Made by a program: the position numbers and the translations under genes
Shown here: positions 19,550 through 29,293 of the stretch, piece after piece
Numbering within the stretch: the first letter of the stretch is position 1
Layout of the letters: every line of letters starts with the position of its first letter
Assembly (NCBI GenBank): GCA_031278545.1
Contig: JAITKF010000008.1
Location: forward strand, 1 to 45,402
DNA: 45,402 bases
Source: Prevotellaceae bacterium
GTDB taxonomy: Bacteria > Bacteroidota > Bacteroidia > Bacteroidales > UBA932
Reading direction: 5' to 3'
The notes under the pieces: model-generated
Seen by the model: only the letters and a program-made list of their open reading frames with translations
Told to the model about the DNA's origin: nothing
The model's database searches: none

Positions 19550-20023
19550 ATGAGATCATCATATCCTTTTTTAAGAGACGCCATTGAGTTGGCCGACGAG
19601 AATATTACGCAACAGGGCGGCGGGCCGTTCGGGGCGGTGATAGTGAAGGACGGGACGGTTATAGCCCGCGCCGTCAATACGGTTACCACCGGCAACGACC
19701 CTACGGCGCACGCCGAAGTCAACGCTATCCGCGCCGCCTGCCGTGCGCTGGATACCTTCGACCTGAGTGGCTGTACGATTTATTGCAGCTGCGAACCCTG
19801 CCCGATGTGCCTGGCGGCCGTCTACTGGGCGCGCATTGATAAAATCTTCTACGCCGGTACGCGTGTCGACGCGCAGGACGCCGGCTTCGACGACTCGTTT
19901 ATTTACGAAGAGTTAGAACGCCCGTTGTCCGAACGGAAAATTCCTATCATTCAACAATTAGGCGACGAGGGGGCAAAACCCCTGCAACGCTGGAAGAGCA
20001 CAGAAAATAAAATCCACTACTGA
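19550..20023 (+). CDS. nucleoside deaminase, guanine-deaminase-like
   Basis: zinc motifs 'AHAEVNAI' and 'CEPCPMCLAAVYWA'. Confidence 0.88.
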   Translation: MRSSYPFLRDAIELADENITQQGGGPFGAVIVKDGTVIARAVNTVTTGNDPTAHAEVNAIRAACRALDTFDLSGCTIYCSCEPCPMCLAAVYWARIDKIFYAGTRVDAQDAGFDDSFIYEELERPLSERKIPIIQQLGDEGAKPLQRWKSTENKIHY

Positions 20024-20095
20024 TTGTGTAAGGTAGGTTTCAGGTAAGGAGTTCTTTTTTCTTTTTCCGCAGGGCGCGCCTTGTTTTCTACTTTG

Positions 20096-20645
20096 CTACT
20101 CTGCGCTTCTCAGTATATTGACAGGCGGGGAGACGCTTTCAATCGCCGTTCCGTTGGTAGAGGTTACCGTGATGCGGAACGTATATTCGCCGGTTTGTTC
20201 TGGCGCTACATCCAAGCGTAACAGCCATAGACATGCGCCGAGAAGGGCGATGTATTGCCGGTAGCCATCCCTGCTTCGCTCGAGTAAAGCTATTTCATCG
20301 GGATTATGATAATACGGATTAAAAACCACGTCGTAATAACAAAAACTCCCTGTATCAATAAAAGCCTTAAGATATAAGGCAAAACCTTCTTCTATGGAGG
20401 TCTCCAATACTATCTCTTCTCTCGGATAGGTAGCGATAGTTATAAGTTTGCTCTGCTCGTCTACCTTTAGCCCTGCCAGTTAGGTTCTGTAATTAGGGTT
20501 TTCGAAGAAAGACCCAATGTAAGATTTTACGAAGACTATCGGCGCCAGGTCGCGCTCTTCTTCCTCGTTCGGAATGTTATCCGTGCATGCGCCTAACTAT
20601 TAGTATGATGCTTGTATAAATCGACAATAGTTTATTCTTTTTCAT
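20096..20645 (-). pseudogene. decayed lipoprotein gene (frameshift plus nonsense)
   Basis: MKKNKLLSIYTSIILI | (frameshift) | LGACTDNIPNEEEERDLAPIVFVKSYIGSFFENPNYRT*LAGLKVDEQSKLITIATYPREEIVLETSIEEGF...; stop at 20480-20482 and frame loss near 20590. Confidence 0.7.
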
Positions 20646-21140
20646 GATTCAGTTGGGGTTCATGTTAAAAAAATTTTTCCCTTTTCTCCATGAATGAGGC
20701 ACATTCATCTGTAGCCGGACTGCTATATAAGGGTATTTTAGCGTTACGGGGGTTTTTACGTGTCGTAGTCCTTACACAACTCTTAGAATATAAGGCACGG
20801 TACAATGGCGCTGTTTGCCCGGTTATAGCCGTTGCCGGCAAGAGTCTGGCAACGGCTTCATCTGTCTAAGTTGTTTTTCCCCAGCGTCCAAATAGCTACC
20901 CGTATAAACGGCGCAGGAGGAACAGACACCCGATAAACGGGAAAAGAAAGCCCACTACAGAGCCACAAAAAAGCGCCATAGCGTATGGAATACGTTACAA
21001 TGTATAAACGACTTGCTATGTAAGTGATAAGAATCATAAATTTATTAAATAATTCATAGTCGCAAGTATAAATATTTTCTTGGAATTGTATATGTAGTTT
21101 ATGTATGTTTCTTTAAAATTATTGTTATTACTTTTCCGCT

Positions 21141-22874
21141 TCACGCTTTTTGCAGTTTAAAGAGGAACTCCAGTCCGCCGCCGGCTTTGTTTTTTGCGAC
21201 GATAGTTCCACGATGAAAGGCTACGGCGTTTTTCACAATCGACAGTCCAAGACCGGAGCCGCCGGTGTCGCGCGTGCGTCCTTCGGTAATTCGGTAGAAC
21301 CGTTCAAAGAGGCGGTTGAGATGCTGTTCGTCGGGGATACCGGGGCCGTTGTCGGCATACGAGAAGTAATAGAAATCCTTATCTTCATTATACAGGTGGA
21401 TAACGACCGTAACGTTGAGACCGGCGTAGCGGATGACGTTGTCCGTCAGGTTGCGGAAGATGGAATACAGCAGGTTGCGGTTGCCTTTGACGGTTACTCC
21501 GTCGGCTATTGACCAGGTGAGCCGGATGTTTTTTTCCTGTAAGGGAATTTCCAAATCGTTTTTTAGGCCGTCGAGCAGCGCGCCGATGCCGACGGGTTCT
21601 AATTTGAACGACTGCGGTGCGCCTTCCATTTTAGTTATCAAACTCATGTCGCGTATCAGGTCGGAGAGTGTCAGCACCTGATTGTAGGCGCTGCGGATGA
21701 AGTAGTCTCTTTTTCCGGCGCTCAAAGGATGTTCCAGAATCGTTTCGAGGCATCCACGGATACCGGTTACCGGCGTACGGAGTTCGTGGGTGATGTTGCC
21801 GGTCATTTCCTGTTTCATCTGGCGTGTTTTTTCGGGCGTGGTGATGTCGTTAATGATGATTTCAAAACCGTTGTCGTCAAATACATTGACGCGGACGGCG
21901 AAAATTTTCCCTTGCCGGTCGATTTGCGTTTCAAAGTGGATCTCCTGCGGTTCGTGTCGTTGCAGGAAGGATACGATTTTGGCAAATGCAGGGTCGGTCA
22001 ACGCCATGGCGGGGTCGATGCCCGCCGCATCGGTAATCGTATTGAGGTATTGGATAAATAATCCGTTGTAAAATTCGACGGCGTGTACCGGCGAGAAGAA
22101 ACAAATGCCTTCCTCCGAACTATGGACGTGTTGCAGCAGTTTTTCCCGTTCCAGCACGATGACTTTCCGGCTTTCGTCCAATTTCCGGTAGTTCTCGGCA
22201 ATTTTTTCGCCTATTTCACCCAGTTCATCCTGCGGAAACGGCGCAGGGAGGGACGCGTATGGCGACTGAAGCCGCCCGCTTGCAGGATATTCCATCGACA
22301 GGGTAAAATCGCGTAGGCGCTTAATGGATTTGCCAAAACGGCTGGCGACAATATTAATGATAAACAGAATGATGACAAACAGTGCGACGAGGTAGTACAG
22401 AAACAGTTTGTCGGCCTTCAGGAAATGCCGCACCTGCAAGTCGTATGGTAGCGCTACGCGAATGTAGTAGCGGCTGAACTGTTTGGCATAATACAGGTAT
22501 TCCCTGTCGTTCGACGCTGAGATGCGGATGTCGGAACCTCTGCCGGTTTCGCGGGCGGCGGCTATTTCGGGACGGTGGGCGTGGTTTTCCATCCGGGCGG
22601 TTTCCGTTATGGCATTATCGAACAGTACGGTTCCTTGCCGGTCAATGATTGTCAGACGGATATTTTCCGGGAATAACCGCAGGGGCAAAGCGAATGTACT
22701 GTCCTGCCGTAATGAAGCATCGACCATGCCGGCATAGGCGTCTAACTTCTCTTCGAGGGCGATGGTTTTATGTTTCCGCTCGCGCGACTGCTCAAAAAAG
22801 AATATGCCGACGGCAAACACCGTGAAAATAACGACGAAATAGAGGAATAATTTTTGTTTATAACTGGCGGTCAT
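21141..22874 (-). CDS. sensor histidine kinase (PhoR-like)
   Basis: 'MTGNITHELRTPVTGIRGCLE' H-box, 'DNGPGIPDEQHLNRLFERFYR', 'GGSGLGLSIVKNAV'. Confidence 0.93.
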   Translation of the reverse strand: MTASYKQKLFLYFVVIFTVFAVGIFFFEQSRERKHKTIALEEKLDAYAGMVDASLRQDSTFALPLRLFPENIRLTIIDRQGTVLFDNAITETARMENHAHRPEIAAARETGRGSDIRISASNDREYLYYAKQFSRYYIRVALPYDLQVRHFLKADKLFLYYLVALFVIILFIINIVASRFGKSIKRLRDFTLSMEYPASGRLQSPYASLPAPFPQDELGEIGEKIAENYRKLDESRKVIVLEREKLLQHVHSSEEGICFFSPVHAVEFYNGLFIQYLNTITDAAGIDPAMALTDPAFAKIVSFLQRHEPQEIHFETQIDRQGKIFAVRVNVFDDNGFEIIINDITTPEKTRQMKQEMTGNITHELRTPVTGIRGCLETILEHPLSAGKRDYFIRSAYNQVLTLSDLIRDMSLITKMEGAPQSFKLEPVGIGALLDGLKNDLEIPLQEKNIRLTWSIADGVTVKGNRNLLYSIFRNLTDNVIRYAGLNVTVVIHLYNEDKDFYYFSYADNGPGIPDEQHLNRLFERFYRITEGRTRDTGGSGLGLSIVKNAVAFHRGTIVAKNKAGGGLEFLFKLQKA

Positions 22875-23569
22875 ATATTGTCAATATTAAAGCGGTAGCC
22901 AAAGCCGGTGCGGTTGGATATAACGGACGCCCGCGCGCCCAGTTTTTTACGCAGGCGGGTAATATGTACGTCAACCGTGCGCTCAGTGACATACGGCGTT
23001 TCCGTCCATATCCGGTCGATGAGCTCTTCACGGGAATAAATCCTGTCGGGATTTTCGGAGAGCGTGGCGAGGATTTCAAATTCCGTTTTAGTCAATGGAA
23101 TACACTGGCCGGCGATAAGCAGTTCCTTCAATTCAAAATCAATGACGATGTCTTCAAACACACGCTTGCCGGGCATGGCGCCAGTCGCGGCGATACGTTT
23201 CATCACGGCTTTCACGCGGGCAAGAACTTCTTTGACAGAAAACGGCTTGGAAATATAGTCATCGCCGCCGACGGAAAAGCCGGTCAGCATATCGTTTTCC
23301 GTATCCTTCGCTGTCAGGAAAATAATCGGAATGTGGTTCTTGCGTTGCCGCAGGATTTCGGCCAGCCGGTAACCCGACATGCCTCCCATCATTACATCCA
23401 GCAATATCAACCGGTGCTCGGACGACAGTCTTTGCAGCGCCTCTTCCGCCGAATGGACGCACGTTATCTCATAACCTTCGTTGGCTAAATTAAAAGCCAG
23501 AATTTCACAAATAACAGGCTCGTCGTCTGCGACGAGAATTTTTGGCAGGGATTTATTTTGTGCTTTCAT
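22871..23569 (-). CDS. OmpR/PhoB-family response regulator
   Basis: 'KILVADDEPVICEIL', 'LILLDVMMGGMSG', 'TAKD', winged-helix C-terminus; start at 23569, 3 nt past a TATCTTTG box (23574-23581 minus). Confidence 0.93.
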   Translation of the reverse strand: MKAQNKSLPKILVADDEPVICEILAFNLANEGYEITCVHSAEEALQRLSSEHRLILLDVMMGGMSGYRLAEILRQRKNHIPIIFLTAKDTENDMLTGFSVGGDDYISKPFSVKEVLARVKAVMKRIAATGAMPGKRVFEDIVIDFELKELLIAGQCIPLTKTEFEILATLSENPDRIYSREELIDRIWTETPYVTERTVDVHITRLRKKLGARASVISNRTGFGYRFNIDNI

Positions 23570-23837
23570 TTTGCAAAGATATAGATTAGTAATCGGATTC
23601 GGTTTTTGCAGACGACAGTTTTCCTCCCCGCCCCGCGTCGGCCCGCTGGCGTCCATATGTGCGCTTCAACGCAAGGAAATACCTGTAATGAAAATCAATA
23701 TTGCTCGTTTCAATCATTCCAACACTATTTGCAGCAAAATAAGTGCAACACTATTACAAAATGAAGAAAATAGCGTTACAAAACGGTTACATACGGGGAA
23801 ATTCAAATAATGAATGTAACTCAAAAAAACGAGAACG

Positions 23838-23880
23838 ATGAAAAGAATATTTACCGCCACTATTTTAGCGCTGACTCTGT
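23838..23880 (+). pseudogene. possible truncated secreted-protein start (MKRIFTATILALTLS), interrupted by intergenic repeat
   Basis: canonical signal-peptide-like start that runs directly into the repeat sequence at about 23880. Confidence 0.35.
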
Positions 23881-24255
23881 CCCCCCGCTGGAGGGAATGG
23901 ACGAATGGTTGTCATTTTCTATTGCTATTGATGCCCTTACGGGCAATTGTACATTGTCCCGAAAAGGAGAAAGAAGCGTAGCCCTCTGGGCTCTCTGTGT
24001 AACGTGGAGAAAGTTTGGGGTAATATTACACAAAGAACCACAGAGCAAAACAACCTTATTCCTACAAATATTTCATCCCGCACAGGACGCTTTATACTTT
24101 ACGTCGCACTTTTTGCAAAAACGGACATTGAATGTCCGAAATCCGTACACGAATCGGTTGATTGTGTATAGGTTTTTACCGAACAAAAACCGCACATGAA
24201 AAATCTGCGCGAGCAGGATTTCTTAATATAGTTTTTACAATTGAGAAAATTAGTT

Positions 24256-24263
24256 TATCTTTG
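24256..24263 (+). promoter_or_regulatory. -7 promoter box (TATCTTTG) of the susC operon
   Basis: TAnnTTTG about 400 nt upstream of susC, oriented toward it. Confidence 0.6.
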
Positions 24264-24267
24264 TACA

Positions 24268-24327
24268 ATGGTTAATTTAAATCGAATCAACAACGACGGT
24301 GTTCAACATCCTTATAACGTTCTATAA
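24268..24327 (+). CDS. putative 19-aa leader mini-ORF MVNLNRINNDGVQHPYNVL
   Basis: ATG 4 nt after the promoter box in the susC leader; stop TAA 24325-24327. Confidence 0.35.
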   Translation: MVNLNRINNDGVQHPYNVL

Positions 24328-24447
24328 AGCCCCTTGCGTCGCAATGGATTCGGCCGTGGTTGTCGGCAGCCCTGTACAGCACAGCGTCAGGCTTACCAAT
24401 GTTAAAATATCCAATGCGTGCGTTGGTGCGCACACTCCCTTTTTGTC

Positions 24448-24491
24448 GCCTGTTTCTCGAAGTGTGGCATTTTCAGAAGCAGGCATTTTTT
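24448..24491 (+). terminator. intrinsic terminator inside the susC leader
   Basis: GCCTGTTTCT (24448-24457) / AGAAGCAGGC (24475-24484), 10 pairs with one G-U, followed by ATTTTTT. Confidence 0.65.
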
Positions 24492-24661
24492 ATGTGTATT
24501 TCGGAACGAATCTGTTTCGTTGCTACATCAATCAACCTGAATTATAAATTAATAAAATCAGTATGAGTATAATACCAAATCTGTTCCTCCCATTTCAATG
24601 GAACTGCCCTTAGAGGCAAATCAGTAAAACAACAACAATAAAAACTAATTAAAATGTATTT

Positions 24662-27600
24662 ATGAATTATTTTAAAACGAAAGTAAATTTTCTTGTTCTT
24701 CTATTTTTATTCAGTCTACCGATGGTTTCGCTTGCGCAAACAACCATCACGGGAGCCGTTACCGACCGGAACGGTTTGCCGTTGGCCGGTGCGAGCGTCG
24801 TTGTACAAGGGACCACAAAGGTTACCATGGCAGACATTGACGGCAAATTCAGCTTGACCGGCGTAGAGCCGGGGCAGGTGGCGTTCATATCCTTTGTGGG
24901 ATATATTACGAAAGCGATAACGATTGGCAACGAAATTACGTACGATGTAGTACTGGACGAAGAAACAGCGACGCTCGACGAAGTGGTCGTTACGGCTCTC
25001 GGTATTAAACGGGCGGAAAAGGCGCTAAGTTATAATGTGCAAAAACTCAATAACGAAGCGTTAACCACCGTAAAGGATGCCAGTTTTATGAATGCCCTGG
25101 CCGGCAAAGTGGCTGGCGTAAACATCAGCAGCAGTTCGGCCGGGCCGGGCTCGTCTGTGAAAATCGTGATGCGTGGGCTGAAGTCTATACAAAAAGATAA
25201 TAACGCGATGTATGTAATCGACGGTATTCCGATGTTCAACACCAGCTTCGGCTCCGGCGGCGACAATCATCCCTATACCGATTATGTGGGCAGCGATGCG
25301 GCCGCTGACCTTAATGCGGAAGACATCGAAAGCATTACCGTACTCACCGGCCCTTCGGCGGCAGCGCTGTACGGAAGCGAAGCCGCTAACGGAGTGGTGC
25401 TGATTACAACCAAAAAAGGACTTGCCGGACGAACGGTCGTAACGGCTTCCAACAGCACGACCTTCTCCTCGCCCTTTGTGATGCCCGAATTTCAAAATAA
25501 ATACGGCAATAACATCGGTGAAACAGGCAGCTGGGGCGCCCCGCAAAGTCTCTACAGCTACGACCCAACGAAGTTCTTCAACACCGGCACGACCATAGTT
25601 AATGCCATTACCCTATCGACCGGCACGGAAAAAAGCCAGTCCTACCTGTCGTTTGCCGGCACGAATGCCCACGGTATCCTGCCGACCAACGAATATGACC
25701 GCTACAATTTCGCCTACCGCAACACTACCTCGTTCCTGAACGATAAATTAGTGTTGGATGTGAGCGCCAACTATATCCTGCAAAAGGACGTGAATATGGT
25801 TGCCGACGGCTTGTATCACAACCCGCTGCCGGCCGTATACCTGTTCCCGCGCGGCGAAAACTTCGACGAAGTCCGCACCTATGAACGCTACGACGAGTTG
25901 TTGGAAACAACGACCCAATACTGGCCCTATGGCACCGGCGGACTTGAGCTTCAAAACCCCTATTGGACGCAGTACAAAATGACGCACGAAACCAATAAGA
26001 AACGCTACATGCTTTCGGCCGGCCTGCAATATAATGTAACCAACTGGCTGAACGTCGTCGGACGCGCAAAGGTCGACAATGCCAATTTTGTAATAACCGA
26101 CAAGCGGTACGCCGGCACGCTGCCTACCCTGGCCGGACCAAACGGGTTCTTCTCTAAAAATAACAGGCTGGAAACCCAAACCTATGCTGACATTATCGCC
26201 AATATCAATAAAGATTTTACCGACTTTAATGTAAACGCCAACATCGGCGCGTCAATAAAAGACTTGCGGATGGACAGCGAAAAGCAGGTGGGAAATTTGA
26301 ACTATATCAACCTGTTTACGACAGAGAACATGATACGTCCCTCCGGATATAAAAACGATGCCGACGGGTATATCGAACAAACGCAGTCGATTTTTGCTAA
26401 CGTCGAAGTAGGCTATAAAAGCATGTTGTACCTAACCGTTACCGGACGTAACGACTGGGATTCGGCGCTGGCCTTTTCCAAAAGTACATCGTTCTTCTAC
26501 CCGTCGGTTGGGCTGTCGGGGGTTATCAGCGAAATGGTCAAACTGCCCGAACAGATATCCTTCCTGAAACTGCGCGCATCGTACAGCTCAGTAGGTACCT
26601 CGTTCGGCCGCTATATGACGCAGTTCTTCTACACCTACAACGAACAAACCAACTCGTATGATGCGCCGAAAATCTACCCCTCCTATGACCTGAAACCCGA
26701 ATTGACCAATTCGTGGGAGCTGGGATTGAATGTGCGCCTCTTTAAAGGCATGGTCAATATGGATGCGACATGGTATCATTCCAATACCTTAAACCAAACG
26801 TTTAAAGCCTCCCTCTCGGCCGGTTCGGGTTACGAGTCCGTATACGTACAGTCGGGCGACGTGCGTAATATGGGGATTGAGCTGGCGCTCGGATTCAATA
26901 ACATGTGGGGTAACTTCGGATGGGCCTCCAATGTAACCTTTACATGGAACGACAACCGTGTGAATCGACTCGCCAACGACATCCTCAGCCCGATAGACGG
27001 AACGCCTATTGAAATGCCGACCACTATGGAAAAGGCGCGGCTGGGCGATACAGGCGGGCCGCTAATCATGCTCTCCGAAGGCGGTACAATGGGCGACCTC
27101 TATATCGACCGGGCGCTCAAACGCGACGAATACGGAAACGTCTATATCAATGAGATAACCGGATTGCCCCAGATGGAAATCATCGAGGCTAAGAAAATTG
27201 GTACAACGCTGGCAAAATCTACCATGGGTTGGCAAAATACCTTCTCATGGAACGGGATTGACCTGAGTGTCCTGGTTAGCGCGCGGTTTGGCGGCTATGT
27301 CGTATCGGGTACGCAGGCTATTCTCGACCGCTACGGCGTGTCGGCCAATAGCGTGAAGGTACGCGAAAAGGGCGTCAGCAGCAACGGCGTGGCCATCGAC
27401 CCCAAAGGCTGGTTCGGAGTCATCGCACAGGGAACGGGCATGGGCGCTCATTATGTATACGACGCTACCAATATCCGCCTGCAGGAAGTCAGCCTTGGCT
27501 ATACCATCCCACGCAAGTGGCTGGGCGATGTGGCCAATGTTACCGTCAGCCTTGTCGGGCGCAATCTTTTGATGCTTTACAGCAAAGCGCCATTCGACCC

Positions 27601-27703
27601 CGAGCTGTCCGCATCAACAACCGAAACCTATTATGCCGGCGTGGACTACTTCATGTTGCCCAGTCTGCGCAATATCGGCTTTACTATTAAACTACAATTC
27701 TAA
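24662..27703 (+). CDS. SusC/RagA-family TonB-linked outer-membrane protein
   Basis: carboxypeptidase-regulatory N-domain 'TTITGAVTDRNGLPLAGASVVVQGT', plug 'VVVTALGIKRAEKALSYNVQ', 'YVIDGIPM'. Confidence 0.96.
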   Translation: MNYFKTKVNFLVLLFLFSLPMVSLAQTTITGAVTDRNGLPLAGASVVVQGTTKVTMADIDGKFSLTGVEPGQVAFISFVGYITKAITIGNEITYDVVLDEETATLDEVVVTALGIKRAEKALSYNVQKLNNEALTTVKDASFMNALAGKVAGVNISSSSAGPGSSVKIVMRGLKSIQKDNNAMYVIDGIPMFNTSFGSGGDNHPYTDYVGSDAAADLNAEDIESITVLTGPSAAALYGSEAANGVVLITTKKGLAGRTVVTASNSTTFSSPFVMPEFQNKYGNNIGETGSWGAPQSLYSYDPTKFFNTGTTIVNAITLSTGTEKSQSYLSFAGTNAHGILPTNEYDRYNFAYRNTTSFLNDKLVLDVSANYILQKDVNMVADGLYHNPLPAVYLFPRGENFDEVRTYERYDELLETTTQYWPYGTGGLELQNPYWTQYKMTHETNKKRYMLSAGLQYNVTNWLNVVGRAKVDNANFVITDKRYAGTLPTLAGPNGFFSKNNRLETQTYADIIANINKDFTDFNVNANIGASIKDLRMDSEKQVGNLNYINLFTTENMIRPSGYKNDADGYIEQTQSIFANVEVGYKSMLYLTVTGRNDWDSALAFSKSTSFFYPSVGLSGVISEMVKLPEQISFLKLRASYSSVGTSFGRYMTQFFYTYNEQTNSYDAPKIYPSYDLKPELTNSWELGLNVRLFKGMVNMDATWYHSNTLNQTFKASLSAGSGYESVYVQSGDVRNMGIELALGFNNMWGNFGWASNVTFTWNDNRVNRLANDILSPIDGTPIEMPTTMEKARLGDTGGPLIMLSEGGTMGDLYIDRALKRDEYGNVYINEITGLPQMEIIEAKKIGTTLAKSTMGWQNTFSWNGIDLSVLVSARFGGYVVSGTQAILDRYGVSANSVKVREKGVSSNGVAIDPKGWFGVIAQGTGMGAHYVYDATNIRLQEVSLGYTIPRKWLGDVANVTVSLVGRNLLMLYSKAPFDPELSASTTETYYAGVDYFMLPSLRNIGFTIKLQF

Positions 27704-27715
27704 ATGAGGAGGATC

Positions 27716-29275
27716 ATGATGAAACAATATAATTTTATGACTTTACAGTGGACGTGCATAGCCATCGTCCTGCTGCTATTAGTAGCCTGTACGGGGGCGT
27801 TTGAAGATTACAACAGCCACCCCTACAACCCGCGATCGAAAGATTTGACGCCATCGGCTACGGTGGGCGGGCTATTTGAAAAAATGATGTACCAGATGCA
27901 CCACCATCAGGAAAACGACAGCCAGATGGTCGACCAAATGGTGGGCGACCAGTACGGCGGCTATTTCGTTACGCCGACAATGTGGGGCGGGAACAATTTC
28001 TCGACCTACAACCAGGCCGACAACTGGAACGAAATTCCGTTTACCACGCCCTTCCCGTACCTGTATTCAAACTGGCTTGCCATTGCGGAAATCAGCGAAG
28101 GAAGAGGATATATTTACGCATGGGCAAATATCATCCGCGTGGCGGCCATGGTGCGCGTTACCGACACCTACGGCCCGATGCCCTACTCCCAAGTAGGCGG
28201 AGGGAAACTTAGCGTTGCATACGATTCCGAAGAGGATGCATACAAAAACATGATTGCCGACCTGACGAACAGCGTAAACGTGCTCGAAGCATTTTGGGCA
28301 AGCAACAGTGGCGCCACGCTGCCCATTGCCCAATACGATATTGTCTATCACGGCAACTTCGGCCAGTGGGTGAAATTTGCCAACTCCTTAAAATTGCGAC
28401 TGGCAATACGGATAAGCAACGTGGCGCCGGAGTATGCTAAAACAATTGGCGAGGAAGCCGTCGCGGCGGGCGTGTTCACAAGCAACAGCGACAATGCCGT
28501 GCTGCCGTCGACGGATAACCCCTACCGCAAAGCGGCTGCCGACTGGGGCGACCTGCGTTTCAGCGCCGACATCGCCTCCTACATGACCGGCTATTCCGAC
28601 CCGCGGTTGCCGTTTTATGCGACAACTGCTTCCGGCGGCGGATACCGCGGCGTGCGTATGGGCGTCAATACAACGGCGGAAAGCAAAGCAGAATATGCCG
28701 GCTTTTCGCAACCCAACTTCACCTATGCCTCGCCGATGCTGGTGATGAATGCCGCCGAAGTAGCCTTCCTGAAAGCCGAAGGCGCATTACGAGGATGGAA
28801 TATGGGCGGTACGGAGCAGGCATTATACGAACAGGGCATAACCCTCTCGATGTCGCAGTATGGCATTACCGGCACGGCGGTTACAACCTACCTCAACAGT
28901 ACCGCACAGCCGGCGGCATATACCGGCCTGACCGCCGAGACCAACCACGCTGCCATGAGCGCCATTACCGTTAAATGGGACAATGCCGCGCCGAACGAAC
29001 AAAAACTCGAACGCATTATCACCCAAAAATGGATTGCAAACTATACCCTCGGCTTTGAAGCATGGAGCGAATACCGCCGGACAGGATACCCGAAACTGCT
29101 CCCAACGGTCAGCAATTTAAGCGGCGGCACGGTAGACAGCGACCGTGGCGCGCGCCGGCTACGTTTCCCAATTTCGGAATATAACCGCAACTCGACCAAT
29201 GTACAGGCAGCCGTCCAAATGATTGGTGGGCAAGATTTGCCTTCGGTCGATTTATGGTGGGCAAAAAAGAATTAA
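27716..29275 (+). CDS. SusD/RagB-family nutrient-binding lipoprotein
   Basis: lipobox 'LLLVAC', 'AEVAFLKAEGALRGW', 'EAWSEYRRTGYPKLLP'; AGGAGG at 27706-27711 supports the 27716 start. Confidence 0.94.
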   Translation: MMKQYNFMTLQWTCIAIVLLLLVACTGAFEDYNSHPYNPRSKDLTPSATVGGLFEKMMYQMHHHQENDSQMVDQMVGDQYGGYFVTPTMWGGNNFSTYNQADNWNEIPFTTPFPYLYSNWLAIAEISEGRGYIYAWANIIRVAAMVRVTDTYGPMPYSQVGGGKLSVAYDSEEDAYKNMIADLTNSVNVLEAFWASNSGATLPIAQYDIVYHGNFGQWVKFANSLKLRLAIRISNVAPEYAKTIGEEAVAAGVFTSNSDNAVLPSTDNPYRKAAADWGDLRFSADIASYMTGYSDPRLPFYATTASGGGYRGVRMGVNTTAESKAEYAGFSQPNFTYASPMLVMNAAEVAFLKAEGALRGWNMGGTEQALYEQGITLSMSQYGITGTAVTTYLNSTAQPAAYTGLTAETNHAAMSAITVKWDNAAPNEQKLERIITQKWIANYTLGFEAWSEYRRTGYPKLLPTVSNLSGGTVDSDRGARRLRFPISEYNRNSTNVQAAVQMIGGQDLPSVDLWWAKKN

Positions 29276-29293
29276 ACAACGATTTAAATTATT

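Noticed and set aside
23810-24199. 129-aa ORF upstream of the PUL
   Set aside because: Composed of the two intergenic repeats; the similarity to the ORF at 696-881 (WLSFSI) is due to shared repeat DNA.
24299-24566. 82- and 68-aa ORFs in the susC leader
   Set aside because: Overlap each other and the leader terminator; more likely untranslated leader, although real translation cannot be excluded.
25061-26179. Several 114-161 aa minus-strand ORFs inside susC
   Set aside because: Antisense shadows of an intact SusC coding sequence.
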